Part shown: positions 13,018-24,900 of the stretch, in pieces
Layout of the letters: each line of letters starts with the position of its first letter
Position numbering within the stretch: the first letter of the stretch is position 1
Assembly (NCBI GenBank): GCA_001584585.1
Contig: LSYV01000006.1
Span: 2,483,653-2,547,652, forward strand
DNA from: Gonium pectorale
Taxonomy: Eukaryota > Chlorophyta > Chlorophyceae > Chlamydomonadales > Volvocaceae
Length of the DNA: 64,000 nt
Direction: 5' to 3'
Notes under the pieces: model-generated
Told to the model about the DNA's origin: nothing
Seen by the model: only the letters and a program-made list of their open reading frames with translations
Database searches by the model: none
Made by a program: the position numbers and the translations under genes

Positions 13018-13477
13018 TTTCGTTGCAAAGCGCTTCGAGCGGCGGACTTGGGTGCAATTCGTATAACAGTGTACAGCGGCACGGCGGCTATCGCATATGA
13101 TCAAGAAGGTTTTCGGACCTCGCGCCTGCGCGTTGTGCCGCGCTTGGAAACGGGTCGTGCAGGCAGTATTAGTGGCTTAAGGACCAGCCGCTAAAAGCCA
13201 CTTGCGGTTTGGTAGTGTTGTGCTTCGTCGTCGCACGTGTGATGAGCCGGTGCGGTGCGCACGGGCCGTGGGACTGATGTCCCCTCATTAGGAAGTCGCG
13301 GGTGTGCGGGTATGCGCATGTTTTTTCTGTGTGGGCGCGCATGATAATCAGGTAAGGGCCGGGTGCACATCTCTTGGCGGTCTAGCGTTGAGGCCACTGT
13401 GCGCTTTACCTGCCACTGTGGCGGCGCAGAGCAACAACGGATCTGGACTGTATGCATGCTATGACGATAAACGTGGC

Positions 13478-13509
13478 TGTAAGGCTAGGGGCTATGTTGC
13501 CGGTTGTAA
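13478..13509 (+). terminator. Poly(A) signals TGTAA (two copies) for pinin
   Basis: TGTAA occurs at 13478-13482 and again at 13505-13509, about 460-490 bases after the pinin stop codon. TGTAA is the usual volvocine poly(A) signal. The gene ends tail-to-tail with the mL21 gene, whose own signal on the other strand lies about 185 bases further on. Confidence 0.55.
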
Positions 13510-13692
13510 GGTCGCGGCTGGAAGGACTTCCGATCAAGTGGGTGATGTTTGGCCTGCGCTGCTCGTTCTCGCCCTCGTCACTTTAAACTGATACCCAATC
13601 ACGCAAAGTGCCTGAAGGAGAGGCTGCCAACTGCAACTCCAGCATAATAATCAGTGCGCGCGAAGCGGTTCAAGATTATTACTACCCCCACC

Positions 13693-13697
13693 TTACA
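13693..13697 (-). terminator. Candidate poly(A) signal TGTAA for mL21
   Basis: TTACA on the plus strand reads TGTAA on the minus strand, about 630 bases past the mL21 stop. It gives a convergent pair of gene ends that do not overlap the pinin signals. Position and sequence fit; nothing else supports it. Confidence 0.4.
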
Positions 13698-14180
13698 GCC
13701 GACGACTTGGCGGCAGGCAGCCACGTCCTTGACAACCCGGAGCGGAAAACCCAGAGCCGGTCGGACACATAGCTTACCTCTGTTTATACTAGTTTGGCAT
13801 GCGCAATGCATGGTTAGGCCTGTCCGTGCAGCCCCTACTGTTCTCGGGCGACAACAAACTCAGAACATGACACACACCATAGCGTATTCGCTTGCGCCCC
13901 TTCATCCTCCGGGAGCAGAAGAGCCGAAGCAGGACGCTCAGAGAGCTAAGAGCCAGCTAGGCCACAACACAACCCGCACCACCAGCCCGAATTCTCGGGA
14001 ATTGCTTCGTATTGTTGAACGAAACCGCTCAGTACGCGCTCGACGCAGTCCTGATGGACACCTTTCCTTAATGCACGCTATCTGCCAGGCCAAACCAAGC
14101 CTTGACCCATACCCACCGGTGCCTAAACAAGATTGCAATGATCAGCAACCATAGCAACCCATAGCCTCCCCAGAACGGTA

Positions 14181-14196
14181 AATGGCGGCCGCCATT
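14181..14196. repeat. Perfect 16-bp palindrome
   Basis: aatggcggccgccatt is exactly self-complementary and includes the 8-bp core gcggccgc. It lies about 130 bases beyond the mL21 stop codon, in the presumed mL21 3' UTR. Confidence 0.85.
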
Positions 14197-14323
14197 GTTT
14201 CAGGTATAGATAACAAAGGGTATGGACAAGATGTGTTTGAGCTACTGTGTCCTACTGTGTCCAAGCTGTTACCCTATGCCCATCACAGCCTATCAAGGAC
14301 GCGCCTGCGAGCCCGAAAGGGTG

Positions 14324-15328
14324 TTACCGCTCCGCTATAACTGCCTGCTGCTCCTGCTGCTCCTCCTCAGGCGCCGGCTCCCCAAGCAGCAGTCGCTCGT
14401 ACCGCGGGTGCGTCACCGCGACGGGGATTTCCGGCAACAGCGAGAGCTCATCGCCCGGCGCGGGGTCAATGCCGCGCACTTGCAAAATCCGCAGCGTAGT
14501 CATGTTGGGGCGCGGGCCCTGGTACTTCCGGTAGCGCTTGCGCTTCTTGGTCTTGAACACATGCACCTTGCCATCCCTGAAGTGCTCCTCCACAGCCGCC
14601 AGCACCGTCGCGCCGGGCACGACGGGCCGGCCCACAATCGTTTGGGCACGGGAGCCGAGCAGGAGGACTCGGTCAAGGGCCAGCACGTCGTTCACCTCGA
14701 CGTTTGGCAGCTGGTTGACAAAGATGATGTCATCAGTCGTGACCTTGAACTGCGTCCCCGCGAGTGCCACAACGGCAAACACGCGCTCGGGCTTGAGGAC
14801 GTACTGGCCAGTGATAACGCCAATGCGCTTAAAGTCAGCGGGAACCGGCACCTCGGGGATGGGCGGCAGGCAGGTGTCAACGATGGGCCCCAGCCGCGGC
14901 CGCCGGCGCTGCAGGCGCTGGCCAACAGTAGGCCCCGGCGTCAGGAGCTCCTGCCGTTGACGCTCCTCGAGCAGCAGCGGCTGCACCGCCTGCCAGCTCG
15001 CGGCAGTGTTCAACGGCTTGAGCGAGCGTTTGTTGCTCTTGTAGCCGCGCATGCTAATGGCCCACGGATGGTGACTGCCGCGTCCACCATCGGAGGGCAG
15101 CAGCTTCGGCAGCCGCGGTTGCGACATAAGGAGTTCGGAGAGCGCTGATGGGCCTCGTAGCACGCCGTCGGGGAGTGCGCTATCCGCAAACGAGCGCAAC
15201 CAGCGCACGCCGGGAAGCTGGTGAGCTAAGCCGCTAGTACTCGCACCCCAGCAGAATCGGTTGATCCCCAGGACGCCGAAGCCCGCACTGTCGGCGAGCT
15301 GCCCCAGCAGCGCGCGCATCCCGGCCAT
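14324..15328 (-). CDS. MRPL21: Mitochondrial large-subunit ribosomal protein L21 (bL21m)
   Basis: A single open exon of 334 aa. The start is the first ATG of the frame; upstream in-frame codons offer only non-ATG starts. Residues 183-286 form the L21 domain: FAVVALAGTQFKVTTDDIIFV, then DRVLLLGSRAQTIVGRPVV, then a basic loop KVHVFKTKKRKRYRKYQGP and a C-terminal LRILQVRGI. bL21 binds 23S-type rRNA in the large subunit. The first 50 residues have no acidic run, contain spaced Arg and hydrophobics and a WLRSFADSA stretch, as expected of a mitochondrial presequence. The domain is flanked by an N-terminal extension of about 180 aa and a C-terminal Glu/Gln-rich tail of about 45 aa, so it is longer than bacterial L21 (about 103 aa). 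It lies head-to-head with the PHD/RS giant gene and tail-to-tail with pinin. A plastid L21 is the alternative, but the presequence and long extension favour mitochondria. Confidence 0.85.
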   Translation of the reverse strand: MAGMRALLGQLADSAGFGVLGINRFCWGASTSGLAHQLPGVRWLRSFADSALPDGVLRGPSALSELLMSQPRLPKLLPSDGGRGSHHPWAISMRGYKSNKRSLKPLNTAASWQAVQPLLLEERQRQELLTPGPTVGQRLQRRRPRLGPIVDTCLPPIPEVPVPADFKRIGVITGQYVLKPERVFAVVALAGTQFKVTTDDIIFVNQLPNVEVNDVLALDRVLLLGSRAQTIVGRPVVPGATVLAAVEEHFRDGKVHVFKTKKRKRYRKYQGPRPNMTTLRILQVRGIDPAPGDELSLLPEIPVAVTHPRYERLLLGEPAPEEEQQEQQAVIAER

Positions 15329-15916
15329 TACGTTGAGCCGGGAGGTGCTGCAGCACTGCGATACTTCGTCACGAGTGTGTGTGCCATAATACACAACAAT
15401 AATAGGATTGAGGTAGTCCGCTGCCGTACACTTTCTGTACGGAACATTTCCGCGAAATTTCCGCGAAACAGCAATGCAGCACCTGGCACACTACGAAGGC
15501 TTTACGAAGGCGATATTTGAGCGTAAAACAACTTACCGTGTTTACCTGCGATTACGGACAGGGTCCCCCCAAGTTCAAGCCTGGGAACACTGCTATAGAA
15601 TGATCGAAAACCTTGACTACTGAGTACTTCATTTAGAGCGAATGCGCTTGGTGATTCCCGCCACGGGCTAACAGTGCCGAGTTCGAGTTCTGGGCAGTCG
15701 TCTTGCTGCCAAGGATGGGCACTGAGAGCCAAGCCAGCTCCTGAAACAGGTACATGGTGGACTCGCGGGCTGCTGCCCGAGAGGGTGCAACAACAACGAA
15801 TAGAGCAGTGCAGCTCATCCGTCCCTGGCGCTGCACTTTCAACTTTGTTTTTCCTTACCACGTCGACCGCAACCTCGTCTGTGCGTGTTTGCTCTCTCAG
15901 GCTGCACGACCCTGCT
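15329..15916. promoter_or_regulatory. Divergent promoter region between mL21 and the PHD/RS giant gene
   Basis: 588 bases separate the mL21 ATG (minus) from the first recognised ATG of the next gene (plus). The mL21-proximal side has a small inverted repeat and a tandem 11-mer (15424-15467). The plus-strand side ends with a strong acceptor-like sequence (tttgctctctcag, ending 15900). The plus-strand transcript therefore probably begins with a non-coding or short coding exon somewhere inside this interval. Confidence 0.5.
15424..15467. promoter_or_regulatory. Hairpin plus tandem atttccgcgaa elements upstream of mL21
   Basis: ccgtaca-ctttc-tgtacgg (15424-15442) is a perfect 7-bp inverted repeat with a 5-base loop. 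It is followed by two adjacent identical copies of atttccgcgaa (15446-15456 and 15457-15467). The 11-mer resembles an E2F/DP-type TTTCGCGG site on the minus strand but misses the strict consensus. The pair sits 96-139 bases upstream of the mL21 start codon. Function is inferred from position only. Confidence 0.4.
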
Positions 15917-18900
15917 ATGGACCTCTCCTTCTGTCGAGCGTGCTATTCAACAGTGGGTACCATTTCATATGCCATTTATCCAGGTTGTTGTCTTGTGTGT
16001 TTTGCGTTACAGACGCGGGGTGGGGGAGGGTGGGGCTGAGCTTGGGGATTGCAGCGCCTGGGGAGCCCCGAGTAAACCACTCTCACACCCGCTCTTGCGC
16101 CCTTCAATACTACCCACCTCCACAGAAGGGCGCGCTTGTCGAATGTGATGCTTGCGGTGCGTGCTTCCATCGACGTTGCGCTGAGGGCCGGGAGCGGCCT
16201 GCGCGCCCGTACCCAGAGGCACCCCTGCACCCGAATGGGCAGGCACTAGTACTTTCGGGGTTGCAAGCTGCACCCAGGGCACATGCGCAGTCGTTGAATC
16301 AGCCGCTTTCGACAGCTCCGCAGCCTGGCCACGCGGGCGGCACAGCCGCGGCTCAGGCGCAGCTCGTGGCCTCCGCTCCGCAACCTATCACCAGTGGCTG
16401 GCACTGTCCCGCCTGCCGATGCATGCGCTGTGGGATGGCCTGCTGCGGAAGCGTTTCCGAGCGGACTGGAACGCTTCTGGCAGCTCCGGCTGCAGCTCCG
16501 GCATGTGGCGTGGCGCTGCTCGCATCAGGCGAAACTGCTCAGCGCCGCACGCATACGGCCCAGCTAGCGCTGTGGCGCGCGCTGGCGCGGAAGGCGAAAG
16601 CCCCGCAGGTGGGTGCCCAGCATTGCTATCGACGATTTGTTGGCCCACGTGCATAGGAGGTCTGACGAAGGGGTGTTTGGTCTAGCTCGTCTTGATCTGC
16701 CTTCGATATGTGATGGTGAGTGCACTTCAGCCTACCGATTGAGGGGCCAGGAGCGCCAGCGTACACCGTCTGAAGCTCGCGCCTCGAGCTGACGCTGTGC
16801 TTCCTAGAAGCCTGCATGTGTGCTTCCTGATTCGCCCCTCGCCCTTCCGTCTACTGTGTGTATGCGCACCTTCCTGCCTGTCTCGCGCTATGCTAGTCCG
16901 CGGCGGCCGACGGCAAGTCAGGAGCTGCTGCGCCGCCTGCAGCGATTGAGCAGTGCCGGCAGTTGGCGATGCGCGCTCAAAGCTTGGCGGATCTGGAGGC
17001 GGCCCTGGATCGTGAGGTTGCGCCGAACCCAGCATGCAGCCCTGTTGGGAACCAGCTGCTGCTGCGGCTGCTGCAAGCGTGGCTCCCCGGAGAGCGGTGG
17101 ACGGTGAGCTGCATAGGAAAAGAGCGGCGTAAGGCCCACGTTAACTTGCGATGCTTAGAGATGACTGGTCCTGAGGATGAGGCTGGGATGTTGCAGCATG
17201 CTCCCCACGAATGCTTGAGTTACAAGTATGACACATAGGTAATGCCATGCATGTCGTGCTTCTTCGCAGGGTCGTCGCCGCGCGCTGCGCTCGCTGGCGC
17301 AGCACTTGTACTCCGCAGACCCGGACAAGCGCGGCTCAGCGCCAGTAGAGCCGCCTTGCAAGAGGCCGCGGTTGGCCGGGTCATCGCCGCCATCGCTAGC
17401 TGTCGCCCCGGCCCCAGGGCCTCTGACTACCGCTTCGCAAGCCACAAATATCGTGAGCCGCTCTTCATCATCTGCAGCGCCAGCATCAGGCTCCAATGCC
17501 CTCGGGCAGCTGCAGTGCATGCTCTTGGGCTCCATGGGCGTGCATCTACCACCATTGCCGCTTGCCATTACTGGGCCTTCGCCAACCCAGGGCCCGGCCA
17601 GTGCTGCTGCGCTTCCGCGCTTGACCCTTCCCGCGGTGCTGGACCCTGCTGCGGACGTTCTTCAAGTGTCGTACCGCGCAGCGCTGCAGGCAGCGGCGAA
17701 AGCCCTTGGGGAGAAAGCGGCGCCCAACCCTCAGCTCTTTACGATCTCTGCATTGGGCCTGGCCGAGTCGCCGGCTAACGGTGCTGACGCCGATGGCAAG
17801 CGGGCAGCCAGCTTGGAGAGCGGCAAGGTGCCAAGTCTTGTCAAGGGTAATACTCCAGCCCAAGCTTACTTCCTGCACCGCAACAATCAGCCTCAGGCGG
17901 AGGCCCAGGCTCCTGCAGCAGAGCAGCCGCTCCTTGCCCGCCTGACGCAGCCGCTGCAGGGACTACCAGCCTTGGAGCCAAACCAGCTACTCGCCGCCTT
18001 GCCCATCACATCACAGCCTGCCACGGACATGCCCGGGAGCTCGGTTATGGCCGCGATGTTGCATGACCTGCAGGCGCCCACAGCTTCCGTGACTGGGACT
18101 CCGACGCTGCCCTTGCTTCCTTTGCTGACGTCCTACAGCGGCGGGGCAGTGCTTGGGGGGTCCTCAAGCGGGGCCGCTGCTTCTCAGCTTAGGAGCGACA
18201 ACGGCGGGCCAAGCGGCGGGCCGATACCAACCATTGGCTCGTCAGACGCCGTTGCCATCCTGAGCCCGGTCTCGAGGGCCCCTGATGCGTCATCCGCGCG
18301 ACCTGCTTTCCCATCAGCGTCCAGCGCCGCGGGCATGGCAGGCGTCAACCAGGATTCGGCAACGGATCTGCCGGGTCAAGGCGACAAGCAACCCTCTGCA
18401 GGCCTTGAGTCTGCAACCAGCGCTACTCCGCCCTGCCAACGCTTGGCGCCAGTTGTAGCACCGGCAAATGCGCCCAGTCCTGGCCCTCCTACCTCAGGCG
18501 AACAGGGGAAGGCCCCCGCAGGGGCCAAAGCGGCCACGGACCAAGCAAGTGTCGCAGCTGCTATGGCACATCTGGTCGCCTTGCAAAGCTCTAGTCCGGA
18601 ACGCTCTGGCAATAGTATTCATGCCACCCCAGGGCCGCAGGGAGGCGAGCTGGCGCCATCAGGTGAAGCGCCGTCGGCTACTATGCCACCAGGTGTGGCA
18701 TCAAGCAAGGAGCTATTGGCATCAGCTGCGCCTGCACTTTCGATGCCGCGTCCTGGTGACAACCATGTGGCCACAGCCGGAAAAGCGGCGGCTGCGCAGG
18801 AGCCGGTTCCAGGAGCAACGCTGCCGGCGTTGGCTGGTTCCAAGCGGACGACGTCGGAGAGGGACGGTCCTGTGCCGGGAAACATCGCCGGTCCAAGCCC

Positions 18901-21900
18901 GCGCCCTGGCCCTGCCACCCCGATGCCCGACGCGGGGCCGCCGAAGGACGCTAGCGCTCAGAATCTGGCATCAGCGCCTAAGCGCAAGCTGACTGCGCAG
19001 GAGCGGCTTGCCATGATGCAGCAGCGACGGTTGAACGCTCTGCGCCCTGGCGGGGGCCTTCCTGTCAGGGCGGCTCTCGCCAAAGCGGACCCTGAAGGAC
19101 CCGGGCTCTCAGTTCACAAACCCCTGCTGAGGTGAGGGGTAGCTGTGGCGTGTTGCGTCGCAAACAACTACGCGTGGATGTCGTCCTAGGTGCCATCAAC
19201 TCAGAGATTTCTGCGCACTGCCTGATTCGGTTCCTTTGCACTGTTTAGCTCACAGTTGCTCGCGCAAGGGCAGTTTTGCACACGATTTATGCAAATAGTG
19301 CACGATCACGAACCCCTCTTATTTCTGGCTCTTTGCAGCGCTATGGCAAATGTGTCTACTGCCGCTTTCGTGCAAGAGGATATCTGGGCGGCGCTTGACA
19401 GCGACGACGAGGGACCGAAAGGCGCAGAGAAGGTACACAGAGGCTGGGGCTGGGGTATATCATAAACCCCATGTTGCAGAATACTTGCCGGCTTGCTGGC
19501 ACAGAAATCCTTTGTCATCAGCTGTGGATCACGCGCCCGGCCGATGTCCGGCACCCCATATACCTAATATGGTTGTATGTTGATGCATACTGACTTCTGC
19601 CATTAATACCCTTTTATGCAATTGATATGCCTGGCCCTCAAGGTTGCTGGCCAGCTGGATCCGACGGGTGCACCGGCCCCAACGCCTGCGCCTGTGGCAG
19701 AAGCGGGGGCAGATGCTGCCAACGCAGCGGTCGGGCGTCGTGCATCTAGCGCTGCTGCCGATGCCTCCGCTGTAAACGTGCAAACGACTGCTGCAGCTGC
19801 CACGCAATCTTCTGGTGGCGTCGGCAGCGCGCCTGTAGCCTCAGCCGGGACGCCGGCATCGCAGCCGCCAGCCTCTGATGCTTGGGTACCCAGTGAACCC
19901 CGCTCTGAGCTCCCGCCTGCGGCCACGGCAGCTTGCTCCATAGCTCCGCAAGAGGGCAGAGCAGCCCCACGCAGCTCTGACGCCACTGGCACTACGCCTG
20001 CCATTTACGCCACAGCTTCCCTGGCGAGCAGTATTGTGGACCCATCGAGCGGGCCGCGGGAGAGCTCGTCAAGCCTCGCGAGTGCCCCACAGCCACCTGC
20101 AGCCAGTGGCATGTCTACGGCGCACGAGCACAGGGCGTGTGCCCCGTTGTATGAGCCAGCTGACGTGCTGTACTGCAACGGGTGCGGCAGGCCCGTACAC
20201 GTGCACTGCCTATCGGAGCTTGAGAGGCAGGAGCTCGGGCTGCTGTCACAGCAGGAGGGGTCTGCAGCTGGCGAAGTCGCGGTCGGGGATCAGGACCAGG
20301 GCTGCACCGGCGCTGCGCCTGCCGCAGACAATGCCGCCATCCCTGCGCCGCCGCAACCGAAGGGCTTCTTCTGCAGTGTCAGCTGCCACAGCGTGATGCA
20401 GGCGCTGAAGCAGCGGCGACTCATGCGGCCCGAGCGCGTTCCCACAGGTCGGAGCTCCCCGTCGGCAATAGCGGGCATGACCCTGGAATGGCAGCTGCTG
20501 GATGCATGGCCCTCCGATGCCGGACACGAGGGTGGAGCAAGTGCGTCTGGCTCGCAGCCCGTCGAGTCGGAGCTGGAGCAGGTGTGTTGCGGTGCCGGGT
20601 CTCAAGTTACGACTGATGGCTGTTGGGATGTGTCCTGAGGTAGGCTCTGTCAGCAGCCGAGTATCGACCATGAGCATCGCCTGCTTTGGAAGCTGCTGGG
20701 CGCACGCTAGGGATGCCGGTTTTAGTTGTTACCTGCTTTCTTTTCTCTCATACTCCTTCGTCCCATCACCTTTGACTGCACCAGCTAGAGCTGACCCCCT
20801 TCCAGTTCGCCACCTGACTCCGCAATCGCCACCACGTAACCGGGCAAAGCTAAAGCACGCACCACCCGCCGCCCCTGCAGGAACTGGCAAGATGCTTGGA
20901 GGACCTGGAGGCCTGCCTGCTGCCGCAACCGGAGCCGCTACCGGCTGCTGACCCGTCTGGCGGGACATCCGGGCAGCCGCTCCTGCTGCCGCCTCCGCCG
21001 CCCCTATTCATCACCGGAGCGGCTACCGTCCAACGCTCCGCTGCCGACGGGGATGCCGTCAGCGGCGTGCCGGACGAGGCTTTTGAGGCGCAGGGCGGCG
21101 GTTGCCTGGCCTGGATGGGATGGTCTGCACCCCCCGCCGCCGCAGGCGCTGCCTCGGGGTCGTGGCCCTGGAGCATGCGGCGAGTGGCGGTGCTGTGGGT
21201 GGACGGCCGCATCAGCGCCGTGGTGCTGGTACAGATCTACGGCGCGGCTCTTGCATTGGTGGGTCGGCCCGAGTGGACGCGTGTCGGCCCCCTTTAATGT
21301 CGTGTCCCGCTGGCGAAAGGCTCCTGTTCTGCGAAGTAGTCGTCGCCTTGTCGCAACAAAACCACAACGAAGCGCTTCTTCCCCCGTCGTCTCCACAACC
21401 TGCAGCTGCACGTACCGGCCGTGCACCCGCGCTTCGCGACTGTGGACCTGGGCGCAACACTGCTGCAGGCAATGGAGCCGGCGCTTGCGGGCTGCGGCAT
21501 TACTGCCTGCGTTATGGCGCTCTCTCCAGCTGCCATGCACGACCTGGCCGCGCGACGGCCCGACCTGGTGCCGCGGCGGCGCGGTCGTCCTCCACGGCTC
21601 GCGCCAGCAGCGGCGGCGGCACGCGCTGAGGCCAATTCCCTGGCTGCGTCGGAGTCATGGATGGACGCCCTGAACTACTCTCCCGCCAGCTCGTCGCTGG
21701 TGGCGACCCTTGCCGTCCACCCGCTGCAGTTGCCGCCGCCACAGCAGCTGCCTGCAGGGGCCGAGCCCGGTCTTGCATCCCTGCCGGCTCCCGTCAGCCA
21801 TGTGCTGTTCGTGCGTGATTTGACCCGGATGCTACCGTCTTCCTCCAACAAGGCGGCGACGGTTGGGCACTCACCGGCGCTGCTGCAGTCCAGGCAGCCA

Positions 21901-24900
21901 CTGCAGCTCACAGCGGGTCTTGGGACGAACACGGCAGACGCGCAAGGAGCGGCACCATACGGGCACGGAGACGCCCCGCAAGAGGCGGCTGGCAGCACGG
22001 CCAATGTACATGGCTTGCGCGGCCGCGGGAGGGGTCGCGGAAGGGGCCGGGGCGCACCGGACCTGGTTTCGGCGACTGTGGCGGAGGCTGAATCGTTGTT
22101 CGGGTGCCCCGGGGCCGCTTCATCGGGGCCACTGCGCGGCCGCGGGCTCCGCGGCGGGCTCCGCGGCGGGCTCCGCGGCGGGCTCCGCGGCGGGCGATGG
22201 GGCGGCAGGCGCAGCGGGTCCCGGCACGGAGAGCAGGAGGACGCGGATAGAGATGGCCTTGGAGGCGGCGTGGCCAGCATCACTGCCGCAATGTCGGCTG
22301 CTGCGGACATCAGTGCGAAGGCCAGCAGCGGCGCGGACGCCAGCGGTCCACTGCCCAATGGACTCCATGGGCACCACGGGCATGAACACCAGCATTATGC
22401 AGCCAACGGCTGTGCCTTGGGGTCATTGGCGCCGCAGCTCCGGCCGCAGGGCTGCCAGCCGGGCATGCCGGCGGGATCCTCGGGGAGGCAGCTGCCGGCG
22501 CAGCCGCCGTCGCATTCAGCGCGACCAGTACAGGTCAATGCCGACAACCTGCTAATCGACTCGTACCTCCTCAATGGACACGGGGGCCCCGGGGCCGGCA
22601 ACTCCACGAGCAACGGCGCGGGCACCAGCACCAGCCTGGATGCGCACGACCCCTTCGGTCTCTCGTATGGTGCCGACCTCGCCGCAATGATGAAGGGCCC
22701 TGTGGCGGACCCCGCACTGGGGTTCGCGTACACAGGAGGCACGCCGTCCGCGCGGCATGCAGGTGGCTCGGCCGGCAGCCTTGCGCCGGCCTTGCCTGGC
22801 CCAGCTGCTGGTGGTGAGCAGGCTTTGGTATCGACGGGCCCAGCGACTGGAGCACACGATGGTAGCATGCCCGACCCCCTGCTGCCTGCCGGCGCCGTCC
22901 GGGAGGCAATCCTTGAGTATTTCGAGGTGCAGCCACCGGCCCAGGCAGTGCCAGGGTCACAGCCACCCCAACGGCAGCAGCAGCCGGCGCAGCAACACCC
23001 ACATCCGCAGCCAAAGCCGCACCACGAGGCGCACGAGTCCGATCTCGAGTCGCTGCTGCCACTGGAGGCTCTGGCCTTCCCAGACGGGCCCGAGGCGGGC
23101 CCTAGGTCGGGTCCGCCCGGGGAGCACATGGATATGTGGGCGTCCGCGCATCAAGACCTCACAGACCTGGCACTGCACAGGGCGTCGTCAGGCGGCCTGG
23201 CCCTGGTGGGGCTGACAGAGGGTGGCACCGTACCCGCAGCCGCAATAGGTGCTCTCGGCGCATGTGATACGGCTGTCGCTGCAGGCACTGCCGGAGATGT
23301 GGTGAAGGCCGGTGCTAGTGCCACCGCAGTGGGAGCTGCACACGTGGGCACTGTAGCTACCGCCCCAGGCGCTGCGCCTCGCGTTGGGAACGGAGCTGCT
23401 CCCGTCGCCAGCGGCTCCACAGGGAGCGTCGAGGCAGAGGGCCAGGCGGCTGCCCCATCCGGTGCGGGCGCGCACATGGCCTCGGGCTGGTCTCGGTCGA
23501 GCGACGGAGGCATTGCCGCCGGCCTGCCGCCAGGGCAGGCGGGAGGGGACCTCGCAGCAGGACCGTCGCAGCCTCAGCAGGCGACGCAGCACCAGGGCCC
23601 GGCTAGCTCGTCAGTTGGCGGCCCAGGGAGCCCCGCAAACGTCGGGACACCACCACCGCTGAGCAGCGCCGATGCGGAGACGGCTGCTACTACGTCGGGG
23701 CGCGCCGTGGCGGGGCCAAAGGGCTCCACGGCTGCAGCTGCTGGGACGGCTGCCGAAAGGGGTGCTGCGACGCATCAGACCAATGCCGTTGGAGTAGAGG
23801 TCGGCGCGCAGCCGGGCGCTGCAGACGGCCGGCGCGGCAGCGGTGGCGGCGCCCCCACATTCACGACAGGGCCTGCCGCCAACAATGCCATTCAGGCAGG
23901 GCGCACGTCAGCGGAAGCAGCCGGGGCTGCAGCTGCTGCTGGAAAGGCGGACACAGGTCCGCTGCGCAAGACCGGAAAGACTGCGTCAGCGACGGCTACA
24001 ACTGCAGTAGAGGATGACTTTGGCAATCTGGGTGATCTGGGGCTGGATGAGGATCCGCTGTTGATGCTGGAAGAGTATGAGCCGGAGGTTCAGGAGGAGC
24101 AGCCAGCCGCCACGGCGGCACCTGCGGTGGCAGCCAACCGGCAGGACGCTGCGAAGCTGGCGGGCCATTCTGGTGGCCAACACCAGACCGGCGGCGATGA
24201 GGGCGCTGCTCCGCCTGGCAGCGGCGGCTGGGAGCGGCGGCCAGAGGGCGGGGCTGATGAACGGAGATTGGACGACGAGACTGGCGCGTGCGGCCCTTTG
24301 CGAAGGCAGCCAGCAGGACGGGACTATGGTCCGACGGCCGAGGAGCAGCGAGGTCGCAGCTGGGAAGACCGCCGTCCTGAACACAGGTGTGGAGCTGTAG
24401 CATGGAGACTTAATCGGTCAATATTGGCCTTGTGGGTGTTGTTCGGGTGATCGAATGCGGTCCATCAGCCCTTCAGACGTGCTTGCCTGTTCCCACGCTT
24501 CCCGCGTTACCGGTTCTCGTCATGCTTGCCTTGCTATGAAGCCTCGCAGGTGTAGTCACCGTAAGGTACCTCATGAAATGCGGTTTCCCTTATTGCGTGC
24601 CTTGCGCTCGTTTGGCCACGTCACGGCCTGCCAGGACGTACCAAGAGGTCGGCGAGTACGGCGAGGAGGGCAACCGCCACCCTGGGCGGCGCCGCGACGT
24701 GGACGGCAGGGACGAGGGCGCCGTGCGCGGGGAGGGCGACTGGACTGTCTCTCGCCACGGTCGGCCGTCGCAATGGCTGGCAGCGGACCCGCAGCAAGTT
24801 CAGCGACGTCGTGTCCCTGGCGATGGTCCCAATGCTCGAGGTGTTGCGGAGGCCTGGCATGATGGAACAGATGGGGCCCCACGAGGGCGGCAACGGCCTT

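Noticed and set aside
15424..15442. GTAC-core copper-response element
   Set aside because: GTAC is only four bases and occurs many times in the window; there is no supporting context.
24450..24634. Gene boundary between the PHD/GNAT part and the RS part
   Set aside because: A TGA at the end of the upstream frame and the downstream open frame suggest two genes, but the donor at 24387 and acceptor at 24634 share phase 2 and give continuous Arg-rich protein. I kept one gene and flagged the risk.
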